A DNA stretch of 27,548 nt from a virus, in IMG/VR virus record IMGVR_UViG_3300012920_000202, positions 1 through 27,548 of that record. One strand, 5' to 3'. This document shows, in pieces, positions 14,385-22,403 of this stretch. The first letter of the stretch is position 1. Each line of letters starts with the position of its first letter. The notes below the pieces were generated by a model. The model was not told the origin of the DNA and did not search any database. It saw nothing but the letters and a program-made list of their open reading frames with translations. The translations under genes and the position numbers were made by a program.

Positions 14385-15752
14385 TTAGCCTGTTTCTGTA
14401 TCACTCATACCACGGCCAGAACCGCTAACATCAATCGTGTAATTCGTATCTGAAACTTTATACAAATGTCCGTATGTTGCACCGTTGTCTGCATATGTCC
14501 AATACTTTGTACCATCTGCTGTTAAAGCTGCAGTTGAAGAGTTATTACCCCATGTGTAAGAATTCCAAGTACTATTTCCTACAGCAAGGCCTCTACCAAT
14601 CCAATTTGATCCAACCCAACCTGAATATGAACCTAACCTACTACTAATGTTTGCAAATGTTACAGCAAACATTGTAAGATTTTCATCATTACCGTTACTG
14701 TTGTCGTAGTTCATAGCCAACTGTTTATTATTAAAATCAAAGAGAACGTTTCTAGCCATACCGCCTCTTTCTCTTCTGATAGCTGCTGAATAGTTAGTTC
14801 CTGAACTGTTCTCTCTTTTTACGGTACAGTTAGCAAGAGCTTTTGCTGCTTTAAAACCTGCTGGTGGTTCGGCACCTTGCCATATAGCCCAGTCTCTTCC
14901 GGAAGAACCATCAAGAGTAATATGTACTTCATGTGGCTTAGAAGTGTTTCCTACTATAGCAAAGGCTCTGTCCCACCAGATGTCCCAACCGTACGCTTCC
15001 GATTGTCCAGTGAGAGTGTATGTACCGGGTGCTAAGTGAAGAACATCGTATCTGCTGTTTGAAATTTCACCAACACTCGCCTGAATATAAGTCTCAAGGT
15101 CAGCGTGATCTGTTGCATTGAGCGAATGAATAACACAAGTACCTCCAGCAGCTTCAATGGCTGCTTTGTATTTAGTGTGAAAATCGTTAGTGTATGCTAC
15201 ACCTAGATCTGCGCTCGCTGTTGTTGATATAGCACCATCATTTGCCAGAATCCTATACGTGTAGTCTCCCAAATTTCCAGATCCTGAAGAATCTGCTAGA
15301 AACCTAAACGTTCCTGATGATGGACTAGAATGAATGATATTTTTAATTCCTGGAGGGTAGGTTCCTCCGCCTTCCTTATAATGAACTGTAGCTGAGCTAT
15401 CTACCTTAAGCGCATCCCAACTATATGTAATTGGAAATCCTTCTGGATCTCCAGCAAGTACACTTATAGAAGCTGATTCTTCGCTTCCTAAACTAACTGT
15501 AGTAGGTAAAACTTTAAAAAACGGAGCGGCGTTGTTTCCTGTTTGAATTCTATCCCATTCAGTACCATCGTATAAGAATGCAGATTTTGTAGCTGTTGCA
15601 AACTTGAGATCACCGGCATTACCAGCACCTAATGCGGCTTCATTAGCCACTGGCTCAACTCCACCACCTACTTCTTCAGGAACTGCTTGAGTTGCTTTTG
15701 CTAGAACTCCAGCCGAACCAAATGCTTTTGCTATTTTTCTAGATCTACTCAT
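14385..15752 (-). CDS. Modular fibre-like protein with beta-helix/pectate-lyase-like distal domain
   Basis: 455 residues. The head module runs to ~residue 75 (GDLKFATATKSAFLYDGTEW, then DRIQTGN). A cadherin-like module follows (DPEGFPITYSWD, then DYTYRILANDG). The distal half starts near FHTKYKAAIEAAGGTCVIHS and has a LAPGTYTLTG strand and repeated short strands with Asn and Gly, as in right-handed beta-helix (pectin-lyase-like) phage fibres. No catalytic residues can be assigned. The ATG at 15752 has an AAGGAG site and lies 22 nt from a late promoter, so strong late expression of a virion component is expected. Confidence 0.78.
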   Translation of the reverse strand: MSRSRKIAKAFGSAGVLAKATQAVPEEVGGGVEPVANEAALGAGNAGDLKFATATKSAFLYDGTEWDRIQTGNNAAPFFKVLPTTVSLGSEESASISVLAGDPEGFPITYSWDALKVDSSATVHYKEGGGTYPPGIKNIIHSSPSSGTFRFLADSSGSGNLGDYTYRILANDGAISTTASADLGVAYTNDFHTKYKAAIEAAGGTCVIHSLNATDHADLETYIQASVGEISNSRYDVLHLAPGTYTLTGQSEAYGWDIWWDRAFAIVGNTSKPHEVHITLDGSSGRDWAIWQGAEPPAGFKAAKALANCTVKRENSSGTNYSAAIRRERGGMARNVLFDFNNKQLAMNYDNSNGNDENLTMFAVTFANISSRLGSYSGWVGSNWIGRGLAVGNSTWNSYTWGNNSSTAALTADGTKYWTYADNGATYGHLYKVSDTNYTIDVSGSGRGMSDTETG

Positions 15753-15768
15753 TTCAGCTCCTTGTTTT

Positions 15769-16110
15769 TTATCTATTTATATCAGTAATCTCTTCTTTCC
15801 ACATTTCTGGTTTAAGCATTTCACCTGCCAGCCATATGAAAATTAGCGTATAATATAATATAACTACTGCTACCGGAGCAACTATAAAACTTACCCATAT
15901 AGGTTTTGTTTTTAGCCAGCGTATTAGTTTCGTAATTTTATTTTTTAGTCCACCTATTACATAAGCGCCGAGTAGGTATCTCACTAAACGCATCACTATT
16001 AATATAGGACTAGTTATAACTTCCCAAAACAATAGTATTGCATCCATTACTAGATCAACAACACGGTCTACTGTGAGCCACTCTCGCCAGTTGCGGAGCT
16101 TTTCCAGCAT
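15769..16110 (-). CDS. Small membrane protein (113 aa)
   Basis: Two hydrophobic segments, roughly residues 20-52 (VDLVMDAILLFWEVITSPIL and on) and 70-95 (IWVSFIVAPVAVVILYYTLI), are separated by a basic loop (KNKITKLIRWLKTK). The C-terminus is acidic. No family recognised. It is the last of three consecutive small membrane-type genes after the spanin pair; its stop overlaps the late promoter of the next gene. A lysis or envelope role fits the context but is not shown. Confidence 0.7.
   Translation of the reverse strand: MLEKLRNWREWLTVDRVVDLVMDAILLFWEVITSPILIVMRLVRYLLGAYVIGGLKNKITKLIRWLKTKPIWVSFIVAPVAVVILYYTLIFIWLAGEMLKPEMWKEEITDINR
15774..15781 (-). promoter_or_regulatory. T4-type late promoter (TATAAATA)
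   Basis: An exact TATAAATA on the minus strand, 22 nt upstream of the ATG of the beta-helix-like fibre at 15752. It matches the -10-only late promoter recognised by T4 gp55-type sigma factors and leaves room for an AAGGAG site in the leader. Confidence 0.75.
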
Positions 16111-16394
16111 TACTCTTTTCTCATTTCGAGAATTTTTATTCTTTGTTCGTGTTCATCTATCTTTTTTGTGATATGAGGATACTTTTTTCTCCAAGCATTT
16201 TCATCTGTCTTTAACCAAGTCCATCCCCATCTATCAACGAGATATTTTAAACTATTATCAAATATTCTATAGGCCCACAGACCTATTCTTGTTCCTTGGA
16301 ACCACGCTAAGAAAGCAGCGCCAAATAAAGATCCTGCAATTGCTGTATAGATCCATAAGCGATCAGTCGCCATTCTTTCAATCATATCCCACAT
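16110..16394 (-). CDS. Single-span membrane protein with charged C-terminal tail (94 aa)
   Basis: One transmembrane segment near residues 13-33 (LWIYTAIAGSLFGAAFLAWF) is followed by an aromatic region (KYLVDRWGWTWLKTDENAW) and a helical tail rich in Lys and Glu (ITKKIDEHEQRIKILEMRK) that may be a short coiled coil. The start and stop touch those of both neighbours, so it is part of a tightly coupled set of small membrane genes. Family unknown. Confidence 0.65.
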   Translation of the reverse strand: MWDMIERMATDRLWIYTAIAGSLFGAAFLAWFQGTRIGLWAYRIFDNSLKYLVDRWGWTWLKTDENAWRKKYPHITKKIDEHEQRIKILEMRKE

Positions 16395-16630
16395 TATTCT
16401 TTTAACACACCCATCTTCTTCAACGCTTCAGTCTCTTGAGCCGGCTTCTTTAATACTTCTTTGCACTTATCACTAGCGTATGTGGTAAACCAACGAGGTG
16501 CGAATGCATGTAGGAAGCAAGCGTAAGCCGCTTTCTCTAACTGCCAAGACACCCACAACGCGTGTTTAAAGTGTTGCCAACGTGACATGTTTACTTCTTC
16601 TAAGTGTAATTTGCATTTTTTACTAAACAT
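16394..16630 (-). CDS. DUF6356-like small protein (78 aa)
   Basis: The centre (FKHALWVSWQLEKAAYACFL followed by HAFAPRWFTTYASD) resembles, from memory, the DUF6356 family, which has an FA..S..L..A....HAF.P..F.T.AS pattern and is found in phages and alphaproteobacteria. The hydrophobic stretch could be an amphipathic or membrane helix. The ATG at 16630 overlaps the preceding stop (TAATG), which favours it; an internal ATG (M15, SRWQHFKH) is an alternative start. Function unknown. Confidence 0.65.
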   Translation of the reverse strand: MFSKKCKLHLEEVNMSRWQHFKHALWVSWQLEKAAYACFLHAFAPRWFTTYASDKCKEVLKKPAQETEALKKMGVLKE

Positions 16631-17025
16631 TAGTCTAAATCTTCTTCTATAATTTCGTTAGGTGATACTGATTTTTCGTAGTATAGTATTACATTATTTT
16701 GTTGATCAATAAATCTTTTTATCTCTTCCATGTTAAGTGCTAGAGCTTGAAAACTCTGCGCTGTCATAGCGTATAAAACAAACTCACCTTGAGTAGTCTT
16801 GATTTTTTCAATAACTTCTTCCAAGTTGGCTTCGGTTACGACTACAATATCTGCGTCTTTCATCTCAACAGGTGAGGGTCTAGAAACAATCTGTATAGTA
16901 GGAGCCTCAATCTTTGGAGTATCTACAACAGTTGGTACTGTAACTATTTCCTTAATCGGAGTTCGACTGCATGCACTGACCAGTAGCGCAGCCGATATCA
17001 CCGAAAAACTTATCAACTTCTTCAT
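16630..17025 (-). CDS. Outer-membrane lipoprotein, candidate o-spanin (Rz1-like)
   Basis: 131 residues beginning with a lipoprotein signal peptide: MKKLISFSVISAALLVSAC, lipobox VSAC with acylated C19. A proline- and threonine-rich segment follows (PIKEIVTVPTVVDTPKIEAP). The start lies inside the 3' end of the coiled-coil membrane gene in another frame (74-nt overlap, 16952-17025), the hallmark arrangement of overlapping Rz/Rz1 spanin genes. It is longer than classic Rz1 and carries an added C-terminal domain (ALNMEEIKRFIDQQNNVILY). A GAGG site precedes the ATG. Spanins fuse inner and outer membranes at the end of lysis; that role is inferred from layout. Confidence 0.75.
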   Translation of the reverse strand: MKKLISFSVISAALLVSACSRTPIKEIVTVPTVVDTPKIEAPTIQIVSRPSPVEMKDADIVVVTEANLEEVIEKIKTTQGEFVLYAMTAQSFQALALNMEEIKRFIDQQNNVILYYEKSVSPNEIIEEDLD

Positions 17026-17383
17026 TTATTTTTTCCTCAGTAGCCTTAGGATCGGCAAGACTATTTTTAATTATATCTGTGTTAGCCAGTAGTTTTGCTA
17101 TGGCTTGATTCTTTTCAATAGATTGTTTGAGATTTGAGCTAAGTTCGTCGTTAAGCTCTTGTTGCTTCTTTAATTCAGCCTTAAAGTTTTCAATCTCTTC
17201 AGTTACTTTAAGTCTGTACTGTTTAAATTCTTCTACAGTTTGTTTCTGTGCAGTTTCTAACTTAGCGTTATTAGCAGTTAGTACTCCAATTCTTGTTTGA
17301 GTGTCGACATAATACTTGTAGCCGAACCAACCGAATCCACCAATAATTCCTACTATAATAATTGTTAAATATAACCTAGCCAT
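16952..17383 (-). CDS. Inner-membrane coiled-coil protein, candidate i-spanin (Rz-like)
   Basis: 143 residues: an N-terminal anchor at residues 4-22 (LYLTIIIVGIIGGFGWFGY), then a long heptad-rich periplasmic helix (~33-105, with KLETAQKQTVEEFKQYRLKV and ELKKQQELNDELSSNLKQSI). The C-terminal end has two Cys (GCATGQC) that may form a dimer or intramolecular disulfide. This is the topology of an Rz-type i-spanin, and the lipoprotein gene begins inside its 3' end in another frame. The shared region encodes the Cys-containing tail. Confidence 0.78.
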   Translation of the reverse strand: MARLYLTIIIVGIIGGFGWFGYKYYVDTQTRIGVLTANNAKLETAQKQTVEEFKQYRLKVTEEIENFKAELKKQQELNDELSSNLKQSIEKNQAIAKLLANTDIIKNSLADPKATEEKINEEVDKFFGDIGCATGQCMQSNSD

Positions 17384-17389
17384 TTGGTC

Positions 17390-17794
17390 TTACTTCTTTT
17401 CAGTATCATTCAAAAAAGCCTTGAACCCTCTTCTTACAACAGGTGGTCTGTCTTTTCTATATCTTTTATCAGTTACGTCAGTTGTTTTAAATCTAGGTCC
17501 CATGTTTGGAGCCATATCTACTCCGCCTTGACCAACAGCGTTTCCGGGTAGATCTTCATGTACGTATTTCCAATCTAGAGCATCGCTTGGTTTGACAGTC
17601 TTTTCTTTTCCCTTGTAAATAACAAATGCTTTTCCTTTGTGAGAGAAGTGTTTAGCATTCTTTTTTATCCAATCTTTCGAACTCTGTTCAGTTCCTCTGT
17701 GTACGATTGACTTAGTCTTTGGTACATTTCTTTGATAAACAAAATGAGTCTTTGGACCTCTTCTGTTTTCGTTTGGATCGAATGCTCCTCTCAT
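17390..17794 (-). CDS. Basic hypothetical phage protein (134 aa)
   Basis: A basic protein (NENRRGPKTHFVYQRNVPKT near the start, KRYRKDRPPVVRRGFKAFL near the end) with no cysteine and no membrane segment. The centre (KHFSHKGKAFVIYKGKEKTV) looks like a small beta-strand-rich fold. It overlaps the preceding gene by four bases (ATGA) and has a TATAAATA late promoter 41 nt upstream, suggesting a virion or assembly protein. No family recognised. Confidence 0.65.
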   Translation of the reverse strand: MRGAFDPNENRRGPKTHFVYQRNVPKTKSIVHRGTEQSSKDWIKKNAKHFSHKGKAFVIYKGKEKTVKPSDALDWKYVHEDLPGNAVGQGGVDMAPNMGPRFKTTDVTDKRYRKDRPPVVRRGFKAFLNDTEKK

Positions 17795-18381
17795 GCTAGT
17801 AACTCCTCTACGGCGAAATATATCTTTTGATTAGTATTTATATGAGTTGCTTCGTATATTGGTAAACCAAAAACTTCTCCTGAAGGATAGGCGTCTTCAC
17901 CAACTCTTATCTTATCTCCTTTTGTTACAATGGGTTCAAATGTACTATTAACAACTTTATCATATTTAAGTTTGTATATTCCAGGTGAAACCCTTGAATC
18001 ATTTAACACAAACCACTCATTCTTTTCGGCTAACAGATCTAAAGAATCAATTCCAGCTTTTTCCATAATTTGTTCTAAGTTCTTATCGCTTAGGTTTCCA
18101 TTCTCTTTTATTAAGTAAAGAGCTGCACCATAAGATGCAATAGAAGAAGATCCTCCTGGAACTTTAGCCATGAGTTTCTTTATATTGAATACTAATCTGT
18201 GGAAAGGTGTGTATGCTGACTTATCGGCTGAATCTGTAACTTTTCGACTCTTGTTTCTGTTACCTTTTGCGTCGATGATTCCTCGTTTAAAAGCTTCAGT
18301 TTTTTCAAATGGAGTTACAAGTAAAGATATAAATCTAAACGTATATACTAGATCTCCAGCTCTCTTTAATAATCCAACCAT
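17791..18381 (-). CDS. Conserved T4-like marine phage protein (196 aa)
   Basis: Begins MVGLLKRAGDLVYTFRFISL, then LLVTPFEKTEAFKRGIIDAK and, after a basic stretch, AYTPFHRLVFNIKKLMAKVP with GGSSSIASYGAALYLIKE. The RFxxLLVTPFEKTxAFKxGIID and TPFHRLVFNIKxLxxKVPGG segments are, from memory, strongly conserved among T4-like marine myoviruses, where the protein is unnamed. The C-terminal third is beta-rich (KGDKIRVGEDAYPSGEVFGL). The location between fibre and head-type genes suggests a structural or assembly role, unproven. Confidence 0.7.
   Translation of the reverse strand: MVGLLKRAGDLVYTFRFISLLVTPFEKTEAFKRGIIDAKGNRNKSRKVTDSADKSAYTPFHRLVFNIKKLMAKVPGGSSSIASYGAALYLIKENGNLSDKNLEQIMEKAGIDSLDLLAEKNEWFVLNDSRVSPGIYKLKYDKVVNSTFEPIVTKGDKIRVGEDAYPSGEVFGLPIYEATHINTNQKIYFAVEELLA
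17835..17842 (-). promoter_or_regulatory. T4-type late promoter (TATAAATA)
   Basis: An exact TATAAATA on the minus strand, 41 nt upstream of the ATG at 17794 and inside the 3' end of the preceding gene. It would give late expression of the 134-aa gene and the spanin pair. Confidence 0.6.
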
Positions 18382-18382
18382 T

Positions 18383-18751
18383 TTAAATTTTCCTTAGCTT
18401 TTCTATGACATGTTGGTCCATCTCAATATTTGTATATTCATCATTCTTTATATATTTTAAAAACACCAAAAAGGGTTTTAGAACCTGCCATTGCTTATCG
18501 TCAAACTTAAACTCCATCAATCTCAGCGCTGGTTTAGTATCAAACACGTTAAAGACAACTATCATATGATTTAGTATCAATCTCTCAGATATATTGCCTG
18601 ATTCTTGATACCGATTGACGAGTCTTTTTATATACTTAAACCGATTTAAGTCTTCATAAAATTCTTCAGCATCCATACATATAGGGTTGTAGTAATACTT
18701 CGCAGCAAACAATACAACGTTCTTGTCATTTAACTCATCAAATAATTTCAT
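18383..18751 (-). CDS. Conserved phage protein, DUF7207-like (122 aa)
   Basis: A soluble, probably all-helical protein beginning MKLFDELNDKNVVLFAAKYY. It contains EEFYEDLNRFKYIKRLVNRY and ERLILNHMIVVFNVFDTKPA, segments recalled from a family frequent in marine phages (probably DUF7207; number from memory). The late-gene position suggests a virion-assembly role, but nothing in the sequence names one. It lies between the large lysine-rich gene and the conserved 196-aa gene with short gaps; an AT-rich leader (ATTATAATATT) precedes the start. Confidence 0.68.
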   Translation of the reverse strand: MKLFDELNDKNVVLFAAKYYYNPICMDAEEFYEDLNRFKYIKRLVNRYQESGNISERLILNHMIVVFNVFDTKPALRLMEFKFDDKQWQVLKPFLVFLKYIKNDEYTNIEMDQHVIEKLRKI

Positions 18752-18772
18752 AATATTATAATCAAATACCCT

Positions 18773-20158
18773 TTAATCTTTAGGACCAGTTGCTCCTGCT
18801 TTTCCAATATTTACTGGCGAGACTGGAGTCTTATCACCAAGTCCACCATTGTCTGTATGTCTATATTTAGGCCCGTTTACACCAGCAGTATACGCTTTAA
18901 ATGTTTTTGGGATAACAGACTTTGCATCAGCAAATTCTGGCATGTTTGGTTCATGCATTTTAACAAACGCTTCTTCACCTTTACGAGTAGATAACTGCTT
19001 AGAGAATGAATCTCTTGTGTCTTCTCCTCCAGCATGAGGTGATTTTTTCACGATATCTTTTGTTGGCATTGGAACAGGTGCAATTGAATTTTCAGTTACA
19101 ATAGTTTCCTGCTTCGCTTTTAGTTTATTTAACCAATTTTCTCGAGTTACACCTTCTGCAACTCTCTTCTTAACTGGCTCCATTCTTACAACCTCCTTTC
19201 CACCAATATTCATTTTGATAGGCTTTTTATCGGCACTTCTAATTTGTTTATCTTCATACTTTACAATCTCACTACCCCGACCAACCTTTTTAGGTTTATC
19301 CTCTTTCTTTTTCAAGAACGGTGTTGGAGCTAAACTTACAGCGGCCTTTCCTTTTGCAGAACTCTGCGCAGATTTAGAAAGTTTTTTCATTAAAGCAGCT
19401 TGCTTGTTTTCTTCTACATGTTCTTTATTGTGGTGCTTTTCAGCGTTGACCCAGTTCTTTCCTTTTGGATCATAGGCATCGTATGTACAACTCTTATTTT
19501 CTGCTGTAGGCTTACCAAACATATCACCACAGTTCTTACAACACATTCCGTTCATGCCCATGTGAGCTTCATTAGTTGAAGAGTTTACTGCTTTAGCAGT
19601 ATCTTTCTTGATAGTTACGGGATGTTTCTTTCCTGCAAAATTAAAGTGTGACTTACCAGCTTTGTGAGCTGCAGCTGCAGCACCCATAAAAGCAGTTCTT
19701 TCTTTAGTGTCTGTAATCTCTTCTGGAACTATGAACTGAACTGACTCTTCAACTTTTTTAGTTTTTGGGTCATCATGAGTATATCCCATTTTATCCATTC
19801 TGACATGATCGGCATACTTTTTAGCTTTATAACCTTTACCAGTTTTTGGGTCATACATCATGTGAGGTTTAAAATCTTTTTCCTTATCTTCTTTCACTTC
19901 TTTCTCTGCAACATCTTTGGTAGCAGGTTTTGACTTGTCGTCTCTCATAGTAAGTTTATCTTTATTGTTCTTTATATACTCGAGAGCAGATTCTCTGTCT
20001 TCAAAAGAACCAGCTTCTGTATCATTGTCTGTCATGACAATAAACTTACCATCTTTTGTGACAATCCTTGTCTCGTCGAGTTCTTCTTTTTGGCCTAGGC
20101 CTAAAACTTTTAAGTAGGCGCTAGTCATATTTTCATGATCGATGTTTGAATGATCCAT
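18773..20158 (-). CDS. Lysine-rich head/core-associated protein (461 aa)
   Basis: A long, very charged, low-complexity protein. It includes a central segment (RTAFMGAAAAAHKAGKSHFN, then FAGKKHPVTIKKDTAKAV) that recurs in prohead-core-type proteins of marine T4-like phages. A cysteine cluster follows (CCKNCGDMF and one more Cys after 17 residues) that could bind zinc. The N-terminus is MDHSNIDHENMTSAYLKVLG. The ATG at 20158 is preferred over 20227 because the extra 23 codons of the longer form overlap the preceding gene in another frame and look non-conserved. Probable internal head or scaffold protein (inference). Confidence 0.65.
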   Translation of the reverse strand: MDHSNIDHENMTSAYLKVLGLGQKEELDETRIVTKDGKFIVMTDNDTEAGSFEDRESALEYIKNNKDKLTMRDDKSKPATKDVAEKEVKEDKEKDFKPHMMYDPKTGKGYKAKKYADHVRMDKMGYTHDDPKTKKVEESVQFIVPEEITDTKERTAFMGAAAAAHKAGKSHFNFAGKKHPVTIKKDTAKAVNSSTNEAHMGMNGMCCKNCGDMFGKPTAENKSCTYDAYDPKGKNWVNAEKHHNKEHVEENKQAALMKKLSKSAQSSAKGKAAVSLAPTPFLKKKEDKPKKVGRGSEIVKYEDKQIRSADKKPIKMNIGGKEVVRMEPVKKRVAEGVTRENWLNKLKAKQETIVTENSIAPVPMPTKDIVKKSPHAGGEDTRDSFSKQLSTRKGEEAFVKMHEPNMPEFADAKSVIPKTFKAYTAGVNGPKYRHTDNGGLGDKTPVSPVNIGKAGATGPKD

Positions 20159-20172
20159 AGTTTTCCCTTTCT

Positions 20173-20484
20173 TTACATCCATATTTGTGCGGCTATAGCG
20201 CCAGATGCCGCAACGATTGCGACCCAAAATAATTTATTAATGACTGCAACAGTAGCTGAATTTTCCTCAACCTTTTTTTCTATTGCATCTAACTTTTCGG
20301 AAAACCTATTCATTCTTTCCCAGGACTCTTCTCTATACTTGTTATAGGTGTCCATCTTTTCTTCAAAGTATTTTGAATAAGAGATTATCTTCTCTTCAAA
20401 ACGAGCAAGATTGATGAGTGCATCACCCATCTTATCGAGTTTTTCCTCAATCCTGTCGAGTCTCTTATTTACTTCTTCTGCCAT
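20173..20484 (-). CDS. Coiled-coil tail-anchored membrane protein (XhlA-like)
   Basis: Starts MAEEVNKRLDRIEEKLDKMG with continuous heptads over ~80 residues and ends in a single transmembrane helix (INKLFWVAIVAASGAIAAQI). The coiled-coil-plus-C-terminal-anchor layout resembles haemolysin XhlA-type holin partners. The ATG at 20484 is chosen over 20496: it has a GGGA at 6-nt spacing and leaves a ~22-nt leader from the late promoter, whereas the upstream ATG would leave almost none. It may act in lysis or as a membrane-docked virion protein. Confidence 0.7.
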   Translation of the reverse strand: MAEEVNKRLDRIEEKLDKMGDALINLARFEEKIISYSKYFEEKMDTYNKYREESWERMNRFSEKLDAIEKKVEENSATVAVINKLFWVAIVAASGAIAAQIWM

Positions 20485-20514
20485 CAGTTTTCCCATCTGA
20501 TAAAGTATTAGTTA

Positions 20515-20522
20515 TATTTATA
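20515..20522 (-). promoter_or_regulatory. T4-type late promoter (TATAAATA)
   Basis: An exact TATAAATA on the minus strand in the 39-nt gap between the glycine-rich fibre and the coiled-coil gene, 19-31 nt before the latter's possible starts. It is the best-placed example here, because it lies outside any coding sequence. Confidence 0.78.
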
Positions 20523-20535
20523 AGATTTTTATTCT

Positions 20536-22173
20536 CTATGCTACCGGAATTATTGCAAATCTACCCGGATAAGATCTTCTCCAGCCGCCAATATCTGTTT
20601 CGTCATCGCCGCCTCCAGTATATGGATTCGCTGTTGTTGAGCCGTGATCAAAGTGTCCAACACCAGCATTATCACCCCATTCTGGTTCATCTCTTCCTGG
20701 AGAAGGTCCATCAACATTATAAGCAAGTGCCGTATTCATTCCACTGTTTGTTATACTAGCATCTGACTTAATATATCCAGATCCACCGCCGCCTGGACCA
20801 CCTGCATAGTTATTTCTATTTCCTGTACCACCACCATAGTAGCCACCACCTCCGCCGCCAGGAGTATGAACGCTTGTTCGGCCGCGACTTCCACCTAGTA
20901 ATTTACCACCTGCTGTTCCTGCTCCATAGCCGCCACCACTGGTTGCTCCTCCAGCAGACTGTGTACCGCCGTAACCACCTAAGGTAGATGATGCTGCATA
21001 ACCTCTTGTTCCTTCAAGACCACCGGCGGATCCACCGCCACCGACTTGACCAAATCCACCGCCGCCTCCTCCGGCGATGAGTAATGCTGCTGCATGTGCG
21101 TCGTTGACATTAGCAAATTCTTTTCCTAGGAATATACCAGTGAGTCCACCACCGGATCCACGACCGTGTTGCATTCCACCATTGTTTGCTCTACCTGCGT
21201 TACCGCCTCCTCCAAATCCACCCGGAGGACCATGACTGTTTCCATTTCCAGTACCGAACGCGCCACCTTGTCCTACAATAATAGTATAATACTGTCCAGC
21301 TGTAAAATCCATTCTTGCGTATGTGTATCCACCAAAGCCACTGTAAGTGTGTCCTCCATCATAATCATCACCAGCACCAACTACACCATCTGATGCTGTT
21401 GATCCTGCAGCTCCCCACATCTTTAAGTCAGCTGTAAAATTTGATTTAGGTAATAACCAGTACTCTCCAAACTTGTTTAATATCATTGTCTGTCCAACAT
21501 CAATAAGTTCATCACCAATACCTGATTGTCCATCACCACCGTAATTATAGTTACTGCCATAGGTAGTTCCCCAGAATCCAGGTGCAGCTGCACCCTTCTT
21601 GAATATACTAAACTTAGAGTAAGTCATACCAATTATAGTTGAGGCTGTTGTGACACGAGCACCGTCTGAAGCGAGTATTCTAAAACTTACGGTATCATTT
21701 GCATTACTCTCACCGCTCATAATATTTGGTGAAAGTCTAAATGTTCCTGCGCTTGTTTGTTGCACACTGTCTATTACATTGTTTGGTGATGGATGTTCAT
21801 CAAAATCATAAACAATAGGAAAACCATCAGGATCTACTGCGGTCACACTAAGAGTAATTCTTTGAGAATCTAAAGTTGCTAGGTTTGTGTCAAAACTATG
21901 GCTCTGATTTAAAATACGTGGTTTTGCAACAACACTACCTCCACTGTCCCACTGAGGAGGACCGTCAGTTCCTGACAGCACTCTGTCCCAACCGGTTCCG
22001 TTGTAGAGATACAAACTCTTTTGACCAGCAACAAACTTTTGATCAGCCTGATCACCAGTTCCTAGACCAGTCGTGTCAGAAGTTACTTCTTTCTTTTGGA
22101 CTCCTTCAACGTTGTCCGCAGAAAGCGTAGTATTTCCACCTAGTAGATTTGATAAGTTTCTTCCGTTACTCAT
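20536..22173 (-). CDS. Modular fibre-like protein with glycine-rich adhesin domain
   Basis: 545 residues. The head module begins MSNGRNLSNLLGG and includes DQKFVAGQKSLYLYNGTGWD, followed by a cadherin-like module (DPDGFPIVYDFD, then DTVSFRILASDG). The distal domain (~residues 200-520) opens with a GEYWLLPKSNFTADLKMWGA strand pair typical of glycine-rich (Gly_rich/ALK-like) domains. It continues with many Gly runs such as LLIAGGGGGGFGQVGGGG and a YYGGG stretch. Glycine-rich tips are known in T4-like receptor-binding adhesins, where polyglycine II helices display variable loops; a similar role is inferred. Translation is coupled to the MKKF protein by an 8-nt overlap. Confidence 0.82.
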   Translation of the reverse strand: MSNGRNLSNLLGGNTTLSADNVEGVQKKEVTSDTTGLGTGDQADQKFVAGQKSLYLYNGTGWDRVLSGTDGPPQWDSGGSVVAKPRILNQSHSFDTNLATLDSQRITLSVTAVDPDGFPIVYDFDEHPSPNNVIDSVQQTSAGTFRLSPNIMSGESNANDTVSFRILASDGARVTTASTIIGMTYSKFSIFKKGAAAPGFWGTTYGSNYNYGGDGQSGIGDELIDVGQTMILNKFGEYWLLPKSNFTADLKMWGAAGSTASDGVVGAGDDYDGGHTYSGFGGYTYARMDFTAGQYYTIIVGQGGAFGTGNGNSHGPPGGFGGGGNAGRANNGGMQHGRGSGGGLTGIFLGKEFANVNDAHAAALLIAGGGGGGFGQVGGGGSAGGLEGTRGYAASSTLGGYGGTQSAGGATSGGGYGAGTAGGKLLGGSRGRTSVHTPGGGGGGYYGGGTGNRNNYAGGPGGGGSGYIKSDASITNSGMNTALAYNVDGPSPGRDEPEWGDNAGVGHFDHGSTTANPYTGGGDDETDIGGWRRSYPGRFAIIPVA

Positions 22174-22393
22174 CTTGCTCCTCTTCTTCTTTACCTCTTA
22201 GTTTTAATTGAAGTGCTTTTCTTATATCTGATTTTTGTACTCTATCTAAACTATTAATCATGTCAACTTTTCTTACAATCTTTCGAAGATCTCTTCTTAA
22301 GGCGCCTGGATTGTCTGTTTGCATATACAATTTAGGTAGACCTTCTATGTCTACTGCGTAATGTGCTTCTAGAAATTCTTTAAATTTTTTCAT
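22166..22393 (-). CDS. Small MKKF-leader protein, likely head-associated (75 aa)
   Basis: A charged helical protein starting MKKFKEFLEAHYAVDIEGLP and ending in an acidic tail (GKEEEEQDE). The MKKFKEFLEA leader resembles the MKTYQEFIAEA capsid-targeting sequence of T4 internal proteins. The ATG at 22393 is preferred to one at 22435: it has an AGGAAAAAGGA site and avoids a 32-nt overlap with the SPRY-like fibre. It sits between two fibre genes, odd for a head protein, so the leader may have another meaning. Confidence 0.68.
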   Translation of the reverse strand: MKKFKEFLEAHYAVDIEGLPKLYMQTDNPGALRRDLRKIVRKVDMINSLDRVQKSDIRKALQLKLRGKEEEEQDE

Positions 22394-22403
22394 ATCCTTT
22401 TTC

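Noticed and set aside
20418-20759. Plus-strand open frame of 113 codons across two genes
   Set aside because: It spans a late promoter and the ends of two minus-strand genes; His/Tyr/Leu-rich translation is typical of an antisense shadow.
20800-21300. Apparent DNA repeats in the glycine-rich region
   Set aside because: They arise from Gly codons (GGA/GGT) in the adhesin domain; no direct repeat unit or CRISPR-like spacing is present.
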